This document shows, one piece after another, positions 24,521 through 36,285 of a stretch of DNA of 64,000 nt. The stretch's first letter is position 1; every line of letters begins with the position of its first letter. Source of the DNA: Lampris incognitus (taxonomy: Eukaryota; Chordata; Actinopteri; Lampriformes; Lampridae); the NCBI RefSeq assembly GCF_029633865.1, contig NC_079223.1:35443134-35507133 (forward strand). Direction: 5' to 3'. A model generated the notes under the pieces. The model was not told the DNA's origin and did not search any database. It saw nothing but the letters and a program-made list of their open reading frames with translations. The position numbers were made by a program, and so were the translations under genes.

Positions 24521-25159
24521 CTGAAGAAGAAATAAAGAAGAAATAATCTGAGTGTATGACAGAAATTAGTTTTCGTGGGGGGAAAAAAAAGAAAATCTGA
24601 TTTAGATTCAAGAATGAGGTAACACGTTTCTAGTGTACGAACCCAATGCCACTGTGAGAATATTAAAGAAAGAAAGAAAAGGAGAAACGTTGCTCTTTGC
24701 AGGAGGAAGGCGGACAGTAGATTTCCTTCAAAACTTTGCTCTGACTTTAGGTGTGCTGGGCTCCTGTGGACACGACGAGGTAACTGTAGCTCCTCACATT
24801 ATGACTCTCTCCTCACATGGGACATCCTGTGTGGGCGAGGTCACGTGATCCTACATCGCTTCCCCCCGTTCTGCACACTGATGGGCCATGTGCCTCCAGA
24901 ATGATGTGCGATTTTAAAGAGTTTTTACCAAAATATGTTACTTCACCGATGTTGTGTCTGGTGTTAGCGCTTCTCAGAATCGTATAATTCTGAACCTATA
25001 TGCTAACTTGACATGTGCACTGACCTCGGTGACAATGTGCAACAAGGAGGCTTAAATCACGTGATTGAGAAGCCTTGAACAAAAAAAAGTATGTTTTACT
25101 ATTAAATTGTCACTTTTTTTTCAACTAACACTTTAAATTGAATTTTTCATCACATCTTT
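24521..25159. other. Non-coding stretch between chst3 and element B
   Basis: AT-rich, with several A-runs. No exon or repeat family is recognised. Confidence 0.5.
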
Positions 25160-25479
25160 TGTTGTCAGAGTTGAATTGTTCAGCGATTCTGGCGTGCCTA
25201 CCCAGTGCTAGACCGAAATAAATGCTAACTTTCCGAAGGAAGAATTACACAGTGGGGCTTCAGTTCTGCTCTTACCGGAACAACGCAGAAAGAGAAACTT
25301 TATTGACAGATGCACAGTTACATACGCACAGACCACATGTCAATCTCAGCGCATTTCATTGACTGTTACCATTGTCCATCATACAGTACCCGTATGTACT
25401 CAAGTTTGTCTATGTGTTAATACAAAAATATAGATTTACTTCAACAATTGAGAGCATACTTGTTTCATACATGTCAACA
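25160..25479 (-). repeat. 3' LTR of copia element B
   Basis: In minus-strand orientation this is the downstream LTR. It aligns over its length with 32346-32676, with about two dozen differences including small indels. Confidence 0.9.
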
Positions 25480-25599
25480 CCCCCACTTGCTCTCATGTTG
25501 CCCATCTTCTTAACGCAAACATCATAAGGTTTTCTAACTTGCATCATGTGACTTTTCACTTACATGGTTACTCTCCAAACATAAACTTTGCAAACTTAA

Positions 25600-27060
25600 T
25601 CAACTTAAATTTTTGTTACGGGTTTCGTCATCACATCTGTTACCATCTGGTCTGTTGGGCAATACTCCAGACTTATTTTTCCATCGTTCACAGTTGCCCT
25701 TACAGAGTGATACTTTATGTCAACGTGCTTACATCTCTGTCTGCTTACAGCATTCTTTGCCAACGCTATTGCACCTTGGTTGACGTCTGTCAATACCTTC
25801 TAGTAGTTGTACTAGGTACATACACTCTTGTGTAGTTGCAGCTAACGCCATATACTCTGCCTCACAAGTGGACAGTGCAACAGTGGGCTGCTTTTTGGTT
25901 TTCCGTGAAACCAAAGGACCATTTTCATTTAGGCTTATACAATAACCAGTTGTGCTGTGTCTGTCAGTTACGTCAGCCGCCCAATCTCCATCACTGTACG
26001 CTTGTAGTCACAGTTTCTCATCGTCACATTTCCTGTAACACAAGGAAATGTGACGATGAAAGGCACAATTGACAAATTGTGCCTTTCAGATATCTCAGTA
26101 CATGTTTTACAGTAATCCACTGCTCTTCTGTTGGCTCAGTAAAGTATTGCCACAGTTTACTTACTACAAAACTTGGATCGGGTCTCGTACATGTAGTCAG
26201 ATAGATTAGGCTACCTACTATCTCTGTATTTTCTGGCATCACTCAACATTTCTGCATCATTAGTGTAGTCCAATTTTTTGTTCACAGGGTATTGCTCTAG
26301 GTTTACAATCTTGCATGCCAGACCTTTCTAGCATTTTTACCACATACCTCTTCTGAGACATTCTCACACATTTATCACACTGGTCAAAATCGATACCAAG
26401 AAAATGCTTCAATTTACCCAAGGCTTTCATCTTGAATTTTGCTGTGAGCATCTCCTTTACAACCTTCAGTGCATTTTCATCACTGGCAGCAATAATCAAG
26501 TCATCAACCCATATTATAATTAATCACTTTCTCATTTTCTGTTTCCCTCGTGTAAACACAATGATTAGCTGGATTTTGCAAAAACTCATTTTTGCTCAGA
26601 TACTCATGCAACATTTTGTTCCAGTTCCTGTCTGACTGTTTTAACCCATATAATGACTTTTCTAGCCTATACACCAACTTTTCATTTGTACTAGATTTCA
26701 CCTCGTAACCCTCTGGTTGTTCCATGAAAATCTCGCAATCTATTGGTACATGTAGGTAGGCAGTTTTGACATCCATCTGATGTAAAATCAGGTTTTCCTG
26801 CGCTGCTTTTTGCATCAACACTCTGATACTGGTCAAGGTAGCAGTAGGAGAAACTGTCTCCTCATAGTCTACACCCATCTTTTGACTGTATCCCTTAGCT
26901 ACACACCGTGCCTTGTATTTGTCAGATTCTTCAACATCGTTCTTAATCGCATATACCCATCTACCCCCCACTGCATTCTTACCCTCAGGTAAGTTGGTCA
27001 GGGTAAATGTGTCATTTTCTCTGAGCGATTGCATTTCATCATCCATTGCATTAATCCATT
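25600..27060 (-). pseudogene. Reverse transcriptase and RNase H part of copia element B
   Basis: Typical Ty1/copia RT blocks are visible in minus-strand translation: KARCVAKGYSQ, MDVKTAYLH and YRLEKSLYGLKQS near 26500-27000. The RNase H block STCEAEYMALAATTQE follows near 25800-25880. RT placed after integrase distinguishes copia from gypsy. Treated as a fossil. Confidence 0.88.
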
Positions 27061-27539
27061 CCTTTGAGTTATAGTTGAGGTTACCGCTTCCCTGAATGTT
27101 AGGGGTACATTACACATCAGTCTGTAACAGTAATTTATGTTCGTCAGTACCTGATCATCACTCTCATCAGATACATATTCACTTAAATAACCTGGTTTCT
27201 TCCTCACTCTAGAAGGGTATCATGTAGGCTCATGGCTGGGCTCGCCCGTCTGTGTTTGGCTGTTCACCTCAGGCCTAGTTACTGGGACCTGGCTCCGAGT
27301 ACATCCTGGACTCATCAGTATTTTGTCTGGTCTTGCTAGCCCTATTCTGCACCTCGAAGTCATCATCACCAGGGGTCATGTCACTCTGTGTCTGTTGCTC
27401 TGCAATCGTTTTTGTCACAAACTTAACCAGTCTGTGCTTCTGCACTTTCCCATTGTCAGGATAATAGACCATGTAGGCTGGGCTATTCTCGTCGTACCCG
27501 ACAAAGATTCCTTTCTCACACCTCGAGTCTAGTTTTCTC

Positions 27540-28737
27540 TTGTCATCCCCCTAGATCTGTGTGTACCAACTCTAGAGCTGCTTTGGCTCTCACATCAGGC
27601 TCCCTGTTCCTAGTTTGGATATATTTTCCCTGAGTGCACACTTCGCAATGTAGGGTAGGTTTGTTTACTTTGCCCTTGATTGTCATACCATCAACAACAT
27701 CTTGTAATTTCTGAACATCATCGTAATTACAGTGCCCTAGAATCTCATGCCATGTCTGTATATCAAAACACGCTTTACATTGGTCATCACAGTCATAATT
27801 TACTGTGTGCAAGCAGTATAGTCTGTTCTGCTCATGAATGTGGAATTGTGTACTGTCTCTGTCTCGTAGGACGTCCTTTCCTTTCCTGAAGATTACGGTC
27901 GCTCCGCTGGCAGTAGCTGCTTTCACAGAAAAGATGTCCTGCGGGTATGAGGATGTACATTGCCTGTCTCAGCGTCGTGTTGTGGCGTCGCCCTCTGCTG
28001 TCGATCAAGCACACCTCCGCGTCTCCTCTGCGCTTTGAGATTCCGTTGCTCCTTGTGCCATCAGCCAACTCCACGCAGTGTGTCTCGGCTTGGAACCTGT
28101 CGTCGAATTTCTTGAACTTTGCTATATCCGTGATGATATGTGAAGTTGCTCCCGTGTCCACCATCAGACCTCTCATCTTGACACCGCGCCCTGGCTGGAT
28201 CTCCGCGTCCCCGTCGCTCGTCAGGAATGCATATGCCTTGTTGCTCGCCTCCTCGGACACTTGTCGCGCGTCGTCCCGCCGTTGTCTCCGTCCGCAGGTT
28301 GCGTCCCGATGTGTGGCGCTTTTGCACCGACTACACCACTGCTTGCGTTGACAAGCTCTGGCTTTGTGTCCTTTCAGGCCACATCTGAAGCACACTATGT
28401 CCGCACTCTCGGCTCCCCGATCACCATCACTCGCCAGAGCGGGTCTCGCACTCCGCTGCACTCGCGCCTTCATGACGTTGTCGTCGGATGCTGTTGCGCG
28501 CATTTTCTCAGTGTCCTCGTAGCTCCGTAGTTTCGTTTTGAATTCGGCAAAAGGCATTGGCACATCCCTTTGCCTGACATGAATAGCGAACGGTTTGAAT
28601 GATTCTGGTAGTCCCTTCAAAATCAGTGCTACTAACAGCCAATCACTCAATGTCTCACCAGCGTTTCTCAATGCGGTGATGGCTGTCTGCGCGTATAACG
28701 TATTCAACCACACTCTCACTGCTCGACTTTTGAAGTG
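27540..28737 (-). pseudogene. Gag C-terminal, protease and pre-integrase part of copia element B
   Basis: In minus sense the parts run as follows: Gag ending in a CCHC knuckle (CFRCGLKGHKARAC) near 28340-28390, with a second Cys/His set after it; the protease motif VDTGATSHI near 28140; and a GAG-pre-integrase segment (WHEILGHCNYDDVQKLQ) near 27720-27760. The Gag N-terminal part lies on the other side of nested element B2. Confidence 0.85.
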
Positions 28738-28739
28738 GT

Positions 28740-28851
28740 TGTTGTGATACAGTAAATTGACAATGGGTGTCGCTAATGCACTGTACTGTCCTCTAGTGTC
28801 TGCTTGTAGTTCCGGTTTGACTTTTCTGAATAAACGCGTGAACAAGCAATA
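28740..28851 (+). repeat. 5' LTR of copia element B2
   Basis: 112 bp, matched by 31751-31862 at about 91% identity, and followed directly by the primer-binding site. Confidence 0.9.
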
Positions 28852-28931
28852 GGTTATGGGCCCAGAGCGTCGCTAAAAGGCTGTTTTACACGGAGTTTTG
28901 TGTGAGATAAACGGTGTTGTGGAATTCACAA

Positions 28932-29720
28932 TGGAAGATACGCTTTTTATTGACAAGCTGAGCGGACCAGAGAACTGGGCAACATGGAAATTTCAGATGG
29001 CACACTTGCTGAAGCAAAAGGACTATGGGGCATGCTAATGGGGACGGATATCCTAGCCGCAGATGCTAATGCACACGCACAAGCCGAATTCACGAAACGG
29101 AAAGAGAAGGCATTCTCTGTGTTAGTGCTGAATGTAAGTACACCCCAGTTGTACCTGATAACAAGCTGCCAGACTCCAAAAGAGGCGTGGAACACGCTGA
29201 AAGGACATTTTGAGAGAGATACTTTGGCAAATAAACTGTTCCTGAAGAAAAAATATTTCAGATGTGAAATGAAGAAAGGAGAAAGTTTAAATGAACATTT
29301 AAAACGAATGAAGGAACTGACTGATCAGCTAGGAGCAATAGGTTCTGTGATTGAAGAGGAAGACCAAATTATAACACTCTTGGGTAGTTTGCCACCAAGC
29401 TATGCTACAATTGTCACTGCGCTAGAAACAAAGATTGACAATTTGACACTGGAGTTTGTTCAGCAAGCATTAATAAATGAAGAGCAAAAGCGAGTGAATG
29501 CTAATGATAACTCCAGTGGTGCTACGTCAGGTGGTGCATCAGCCATGTCATCACAATTTCGTGGAGATATGCAGGCTAACTCCAAGCAAGTGGGAGCTGA
29601 AAGACTAAGCATGTGGAGATGTTACAGATATGGGAAAGAAGGACATATAAAGCGCGACTGTCCAAGTGGGAAAAAGAAAACCCACAAGGCCAAAAGCATG
29701 ATGTGTGAAGATACAGAAGA
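28932..29720 (+). pseudogene. Gag of copia element B2
   Basis: It begins MEDTLFIDKLSGPENWATWK, the usual start of copia-type Gag (DUF4219/UBN2 class). It continues with W-x-L-x-x-F-type helices (AWNTLKGHF) and a knuckle-like RYGKEGHIKRDC segment near 29625-29660. Treated as a fossil. Confidence 0.85.
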
Positions 29721-29779
29721 TTCGCCTGAAAGTGCCTTTGTCGCTAAAGAGACAAACCCGACTGAGAGGCCACAACAGG

Positions 29780-31553
29780 ACGAATGGTTGATTGATTCGG
29801 GAGCATCAAAGCACATGACATGGGATAAAAATATTCTTCAAGACTACCAGCAATTCTCAAAAGCACAGTCTGAAACTCGTTGACGGCAGGGTGGTTGACG
29901 CCCTAGGACTTGGCAATGTCAAAATGAGAATGACTTTCAAAGTAAGTGATGTAAAAAATGTCCCAATGTATGACGTGCTGTGTGTTCCAAAGCTATCTGG
30001 GAATCTATTCTCAGTGGGAGCTGCTGCCAGAAAAGGAAATACGGTGCTGTTTAAGAAGTCTCGCTGCTACATACGTGGGAAAGATGGAACTCTTCAAGGA
30101 ATGGGAACACAAAGATCTGACGGGCTGTATCAGCTGGACGTCGAAGGAAGTTCGTCTGTCTGTCATGGTGCATCAAGTGCATCAGTAGCAGCCAGCCTGT
30201 GGCACCAGCGCCTGGGGTCACACCACCAAGCTGAAGGAACTAAAAGATCTGGTGAACGGAGTGGACTTCTTTGCAGAGAAAGAGGTTCCTTTCTGTGAAG
30301 GATGTGTGGAAGGCAAGCTGTCTAGAAAGCCATACAAGCCAGTTGGAGAAATCCGTTCCAAACGCAAGTTGCAGCTGATCCATAGTGACGTCTGTGGTCC
30401 CATCTAGACTGAATCTATAGGTGGAGCAAAATATTTTGTGACTTTTATCGATGATTACTCTAGATGCTGCAAGGTATACTTTCTGAAACAGAAGAGTGAA
30501 GTCCTTAGCAAATTCAAGGAATTTGAGAAAACATTCTCCAATGAGTGTGGGCAGAACCTCGCGAGACTGAGAACAGACAATGGTGGTGAGTACACATCAA
30601 AGGAGTTTAAAGAATATTTGAAGGCTCAAGGTGTTCACCATGAGATGACTGTACCTCACTCACCACAGCAAAATTATGTTGCAGAAAGAAAAAATAGGAC
30701 ATTAATTGAAGCAGCTAGAAGTATGCTGTTTCATGCTAAGTTGCCAAAGATGTACTGGGCAGAGGCTGTAGCAACCGCAGCTTACATACAGAACAGGCTG
30801 CCCACATCTGTCCTGAAGCAAGAGACACCCTACGAGAGATGATGTGGCAAAATGCCGGACATGAGTCACATGAGAGTGTTTGGCTGTGTTGCTTATGCAC
30901 ATATCCCAGACATAGAGAGAAGAAAACTGGACAAGAAGGCTGTTAAGCTTCGTTTCATGGGATATGCAAAGAATGCCAAAGGCTATCGCCTGTTTGATGA
31001 AGAGAAAAGAAGGATTCTAATTCGTCGTGATGTCATCTTTAATGAATCAGACTTCGACTGGAAACAGGAAGTGGAAGTGACATGCTCAGAGAACGAGGTA
31101 ACCATGAACACAGATGAGAGTGGAACACCAGATGACGACGTCACTGTCGATGAAGCTGCTAGAGAAGGCGGCAGAATCAGAAGGGCTCCAAGGAGATATG
31201 GATACGATGAGTTTGCTGATATAGTGACCGTTGATCATGCCAATGTGTGTCGTGTCATAGAGCCAAGCACATTGAAAGAAGCAATGATGAGTACTAATGC
31301 AAAGGAATGGCAGGATGCAGCTGACTTGGAATATGAGTCACTGCTGGAAAATGAGACGTGGGACTTAGTGGATCACTCGAGGACTAAACACATAGACATT
31401 CACTACCACCACATCCGTGAATGTGTGCAGAATGGGCAAATAGAACTGCAATATTGCCCAACAAATGACATGAAGACAGATATCTTGACCAAGCCACTGA
31501 CTAAACAGAAGTTTGAAGATCTTAGGAGAGAGATGGGGCTTTTCCCTATGTAA
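29780..31553 (+). pseudogene. Pol remnants of copia element B2
   Basis: Parts in order are the protease motif (LIDSGASKHMT) near 29790-29820, a GAG-pre-integrase remnant near 30190-30330, and the integrase core near 30430-30840 (FIDDYSR, RTDNGGEYTS, NRTLIEAARSML). The pol C-terminal end (QYCPTNDMKTDILTKPL) is near 31450-31510. Treated as a fossil with several breaks. Confidence 0.85.
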
Positions 31554-31750
31554 TTCTGTTTACTGTAATAGGTACTGTTTTTGTGTTGAAAATGGTTAGA
31601 AGCAAGATAAAAGGAGTAAGAAAAGGAATTTTGCAAGTTTTTTCAGTTTAAAGATTTATTATCTTGACATTATTTGTGAAGGAAAGCATGGCTCTTAGTA
31701 ATATAATTTAGTGTGAAGTGCCTTAACGCCATTGTAAAATTTAGTGGGAG

Positions 31751-31862
31751 TGTTGTAATACAGTAATTTGACAATGGGTGTCGCTAATGCGCTGTAATGT
31801 CCTCTGGTGTCTGCTTGTAGTACCGGTTTGACTTTTGTGAATAAACACGTGAAACAGCAATA
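31751..31862 (+). repeat. 3' LTR of copia element B2
   Basis: 112 bp, preceded by a purine-rich tract. Sequence of element B's gag resumes immediately after it. Confidence 0.9.
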
Positions 31863-32160
31863 GCTGTCAGTTCTGTATACAGGCTAATTATACGCGGCTT
31901 CCCTTTACCTGCATAATAGTCTCTCAGAATTTTCAGCGCTTTCCGCCCATCGTCCGCTGCTTCCCGCATTACCAGCGACAAACTTTTACCATCCAGAAAC
32001 TGGATTAGCTCTACATATACCTCGGCATTTTTCGCTCCATCTACTGCCCGTCCATCATCGTCGGTAGGCTCATTTAAAATAGTGTCCTTTAAGCACTTGT
32101 AACCGAAGATGGCCCAAAAATTTCGTCTCCCACAGTTCATGGTTCTTTTCATCTCCGTCA
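31863..32160 (-). pseudogene. Gag N-terminal part of copia element B
   Basis: In minus sense it encodes MTEMKRTMNCGRRNF, then a region with ALKILRDYYAGKGKPRIISL, typical of copia Gag. It is the N-terminal portion separated from the rest by nested element B2. Confidence 0.85.
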
Positions 32161-32345
32161 AAGACTAGTCGAGACCAACGGCTACTCGAGCTTTCCATCA
32201 TGGGTCTTTCGCCCCTGCTAGTTGACTCGGCGACCCTTCTACTCATGGTGCTAGCACGCTAACCGGCACACGCGGTACGTTGCGATATTTCTCTCGGTGG
32301 CAAATCGCTCGATAACAATCTCCGGGTAACTCTGGGCCCATAACC

Positions 32346-32676
32346 TGTTGTCAGAGTTGAATTGTTCAGCGATTCTGGCGTGCATACCCAGTGCTAGACC
32401 GAAATAAATGCTAACTTTTCGGAGGAAGAAATACACAGTGGGGCTTCAGTTCTGCTTTTACCAGAATCAACGTAGAAAGAGAAACTTTATTGACAAATGC
32501 AGTTATATATGCAGTTATATACGCACAGACCACATGTCAATCTCAGCGCATTTCATTGGCTGTTATCGTTGCCCATCATACAATACCCGTATGTACTCAA
32601 ATTTGCCTATGCGTTAATACAAAAATATAGATTTACTTCTACAATTGAGAGCACACTTATGTTATATATGTCAACA
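32346..32676 (-). repeat. 5' LTR of copia element B
   Basis: In minus orientation this is the upstream LTR. The half-tRNA primer-binding site abuts it at 32332-32345. Confidence 0.9.
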
Positions 32677-32684
32677 TTTTTTTC

Positions 32685-32799
32685 TGCTCGTGATTGTTTT
32701 TGTCTGCTTCTTTTTGGTGTAAAGCACTTTGAGTTGCATTTCACGTGGGTGCTATATAAATTAAGCGTATACTACTAATAATACTGCTAATAATGATAA
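32685..32799 (+). repeat. LINE 3' end with (TAA)-rich tail
   Basis: It contains GTGTAAAGCACTTTGAG...GTGCTATATAAATT, the same LINE-end block as at 10.8 kb, followed by a TAA/TAATAC-rich tail. Gypsy element C is inserted in that tail. Confidence 0.6.
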
Positions 32800-33042
32800 T
32801 GTAGAGCCGAAGTAACGGAGAAGACCGTAGGTTCACACTTTAGCCGTGTAGTCAACTTTCTTTAATCCACGGTAAATCAGCGAGACAAACAAAACCCACA
32901 GCTCGACTGAGCGGAGGTGGCAAGAATAACCAGAAAACTGGCTGGACAACCATAACTTAACCCTGCGTTAACCTGCCAGGGCAACCATGACTTAACCCTT
33001 AGTTCCTGGGTTGAATTCTGTCCCCAATACGTGTCCACCACA
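32800..33042 (-). repeat. 3' LTR of gypsy element C
   Basis: Downstream LTR in element orientation. It differs from the other copy at a single base of 243. Confidence 0.93.
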
Positions 33043-33063
33043 TGAGCCCCCCCAGAATTCGCC

Positions 33064-36000
33064 CTAGTAATCGAAGTCAGGCAGGCGCGGGTGGACGACA
33101 GGCCGTCCGCGGCGGCTCCGGATAACAGGGGCCGGAGTGTCTGTGGGAGGCATTGACGCGGGCCTGTGGAGGTCGGCCTGAGGAGCAGAAGAGGCAGCTC
33201 GGGCCTCCACGGGGGGAGGAGGCGGAGCCGGGGGACGACCGCGACGAGGAGGTTGGGCTAACTCCAATGGCTGCGTCAAGTCCAGGTGTGCGGGTTTAAC
33301 TCGGTCCACTGAAACATGCTCGGCCGTGCCCCCAAAATCCACCACCAGGTGCTTAGTTCCCCGTTCCAGGACGCGGAAGGGGCCGTCATAAGGGGGTTGC
33401 AGAGGGGGGCGGTGTGCGTCGTGACGGATGAACACGTAGTCCGCTGACTGCAGACCTGGGGGCACCTGGGACACCGGAGCGCCGTGTTGGGCGGTAGGGA
33501 CGGGTGTGAAAGCTCTGACCCCGTCCAGCAAGGAGGCTCGTTGGTCCACAGCTGACCAGGGACGCGTTGCATTGGGCATGAAATCGCCTGGGACTCGCAG
33601 CGGCGTGCCGTACACCAGCTCCGCAGAGGAGGCTTGTAGGTCTTCCTTCGGGGCGGTCCGCAGGCCCAGCATGACCCATGGGAGCTTGTCAACCCAGTTG
33701 CAGTCCTTGAGAGTAGCCCGAAGCGCAGCCTTCATGGACCGGTGGAAGCGCTCACATAGGCCGTTCGCCTGAGGGTGGTAGGCGGTAGTGCGATGAAGCT
33801 TGACGCCCAGAGCCTCACCCACAGCATTCCATAGCTCTGAGGTAAACTGTGGCCCACGGTCAGATGAAAGGTCGGAAGGCGTACCGAAACGTGAGACCCA
33901 CGACCCAATAAAAGCCCGGGCCACATCAGCAGACGTCGTGGATGCCAGGGGAACAGCTTAAGGCCAGCGCGTAGTCCTGTCCACCACAGTGAAGAGGTAG
34001 GTGAACCCATGGGAGGGGGGTAGGGGACCAACCAGGTCGACGTGGACATGGTCAAATCATCTCTCCGGCACTGCGAAGCGTTCCAGGGGCGCCTTAATGT
34101 GGCGGTGTATCTTAGCCCGCTGACAGGCAACACACGAGTCGGCCCACGCTTTCACGTCTCTCTTAAGTCCCTCCCACACAAACTTAGCAGAGGTCAGGCG
34201 CACGGATGGCTTACCGCCTGGATGAGAGAGGCCGTGCACAGCTTCAAATACGGGGCGTCTCCAGCTGTGCGGGACGATGGGCCTGGGCTGTCCTGTGGAG
34301 ACGTCACACAGGAGGGTGACACCTGTGTCACTGAAAGGAACGTCCTGCAGGCGGAGCCCCGTGTCGGAGGTCCGGAGACGGAGGATGCTCGGGTCCGTGG
34401 CCTGGTCCGCAGCCATCTGTGCATAGTCAAGGCCTAGGTGGACCGCTCCAATCACTGCCCTAGACAGGCAGTCAGCTACCTGGTTAGACTTACCAGCGAC
34501 GTGCTGGATGTCGGTAGTGAATTCCGAAATGTAGGAGAGTTGTCGCTGCTGGCGAGCGGACCATGGCTCGGCCGTCTTGGACATGGCAAACGTGAGGGGC
34601 TTGTGGTCCACGTACGCAGTAAACTCGCGGCCCTCTAGCAGGAAACGGAAATGCCGGACGGCGAGCCAGAGACCGAGGAGTTCCCTGTCAAAAGTACTAT
34701 ACTTGCGCTCTCGGGGTGTAAGCTGGCGACTGAAAAAGGCCAAAGGCTGCCAAGCCCCCCCCACCCACTGTTCGTGAACCGCACCAACAGCATAGTCCGA
34801 TGCATCCGTGGTTATGGAAATAGGCGCTGTAGGTGAAGGATGCGCTAGCAGGGTAGCCTGGGAGAGCGCAGCTTTAGTCTCGGTGAACGCACGGTCCCGC
34901 TCTGCTGTCCAGTCGACCGCCTGGTTGGGGGACATGCCTTTCAGCGCCTCGTACAGTGGCCGGATGATAAAGGCGGCTCGAGGAATGAAGCGGTGGTAGA
35001 ATGTCACCATCCCGATGAACTCCCTGAGCGCACGAGCTGTTTGGGGGCGCGGAAAGGCCGCCACCGCTTCCACCTTTGAGGGCAGGGGGACTGCCCCGTC
35101 CCCAGTGATGCGGTGCCCGAGGAAATCAATGGCTGTCAGCCCGAACCGGCACTTCGCCGGGTTGACGATCAGCCCATGCTGGCTGAGGCGTGTGAAGAGG
35201 GCATGAAGATGGGACAGGTGTTCTTCCTCGGAGGCGCTGGCGATGAGTATGTCGTCCAAATAGACGAAGATGAAATCAAGGCCACGGAGCACTGAATCCA
35301 TCAGCCGCTGAAAGGACTGGGCCGCGTTTTTGAGTCCAAATGGCATTCGTAGGAATTCAAATAGGCCGAATGGGGTTGTCACCGCTGTCTTGGGGATGTC
35401 TGAGGGGTGCACGGGAACTTGATGATAACCACGGACCAGGTCGACTTTTGAGAAGACGCATTTGCCAGACAGGTTTGCAGAAAAGTCCTGGATATGCGGG
35501 ACAGGATAGCGGTCAGGCGTGGTGGCGTCATTTAGTCGGCGGTAGTCCCCGCATGGGCGCCAACCTCCATCAGGCTTAGCGACGATGTGGAGTGGGGACG
35601 CCCACGGGCTGTCAGAGCGGCGGATGATCCCCATGCGTTCCAGGTGCTCGAACTCAGACTTGGCAATGGCGAGTTTGGCGGGGTCGAGACGCCTGGCTCT
35701 GGCGTAGACCGGGGGCCCCTTCGTAGCAATGTGATGCTCCACCCCATGCTTAGCGGTGGGTGCAGAGAAGGTAGGCTGGGTGAGGTCAGGGAACTCAGCG
35801 AGGAGGCGGGTGAACTTGTCTGCCTCTGAGAGAGAGTTGGCTAGACCTGCATAGGCCGCTTCCCTCCGCGTACATGCGAAGGAGGAGAAGGTTAAGGCAT
35901 CGACCAGACGGCTGTTCTGAATGTCCACTAGCAAACCGTAAGCGCACAAAAAATCAGCTCCGAGGAGGGGAAGCGTTACATTGGCCATGACGAACTCCCA

Positions 36001-36285
36001 CGTGAAACGTTGTCCACCAAAACACAGTTCTACAGACCGCACGCCGTAGGTGTGGATAGGGCTGCCGTCAGCCGTCGCCAACTGGGGGCCCCGCTCCCCG
36101 CCCATGATGTCGACGTCAGTAGCAGGGAGCACGCTTCTCTGTGCGCCCGTGTCACAAAGAAATCGCCGACCGGAGATGGTGTCGAGGATGAAGAGTAGCC
36201 TGCTCGTATCGCCAACACTCATGGCCACTACTGAGTGTTGGCCCTCTCGTTTCCCGTCGGCCTGTAGTTGCAGGGGGAACGGCAC
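33064..36285 (-). pseudogene. Pol region of gypsy element C
   Basis: Parts in minus-strand order are: protease near 36150 ([10 protein letters not shown]); reverse transcriptase about 35690-35060, with YLDD near 35250-35261; RNase H about 34830-34430 ([16 protein letters not shown]); integrase zinc-binding segment about 34290-34090 (H..H..C..C); integrase core about 34070-33690 (SSDRGPQFTS); and a C-terminal domain ending near 33064. It overlaps the end of gag, as is usual in families that make Gag-Pol by frameshifting. About one break; treated as a fossil. Confidence 0.9.

Larger units (their letters stand above)
28740..31862 (+). mobile_element. Ty1/copia LTR retrotransposon B2, nested in element B
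   Basis: Very short LTRs of 112 bp (28740-28851 and 31751-31862) begin TGTTGT and differ at about 10 positions, so the element is old. The primer site GGTTATGGGCCCAG (28852-28865) directly follows the 5' LTR, and a purine tract (AGTGGGAG) precedes the 3' LTR. Recognisable parts are Gag with a zinc knuckle, protease, pre-integrase, integrase core and a pol C-terminal end. It is broken, with several breaks. It lies in the gag of element B, in opposite orientation. The short LTRs resemble the GalEa copia lineage; that is inference. Confidence 0.9.
25160..32676 (-). mobile_element. Ty1/copia LTR retrotransposon B (host of nested B2)
   Basis: Direct LTRs of about 320-331 bp (25160-25479 and 32346-32676, TGTTG...CAACA) bound a minus-strand element. 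The primer-binding site, read in minus sense, is GGTTATGGGCCCAG at 32345-32332, next to the 5' LTR. A purine tract (AAGTGGGGG) abuts the 3' LTR. Recognisable parts are a Gag with a CCHC knuckle, protease (DTGATSH), a GAG-pre-integrase segment, reverse transcriptase and RNase H. LTR copies differ by roughly 7-8%, so it is old. It is broken, with many breaks, and is split by a second copia element. Confidence 0.9.
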
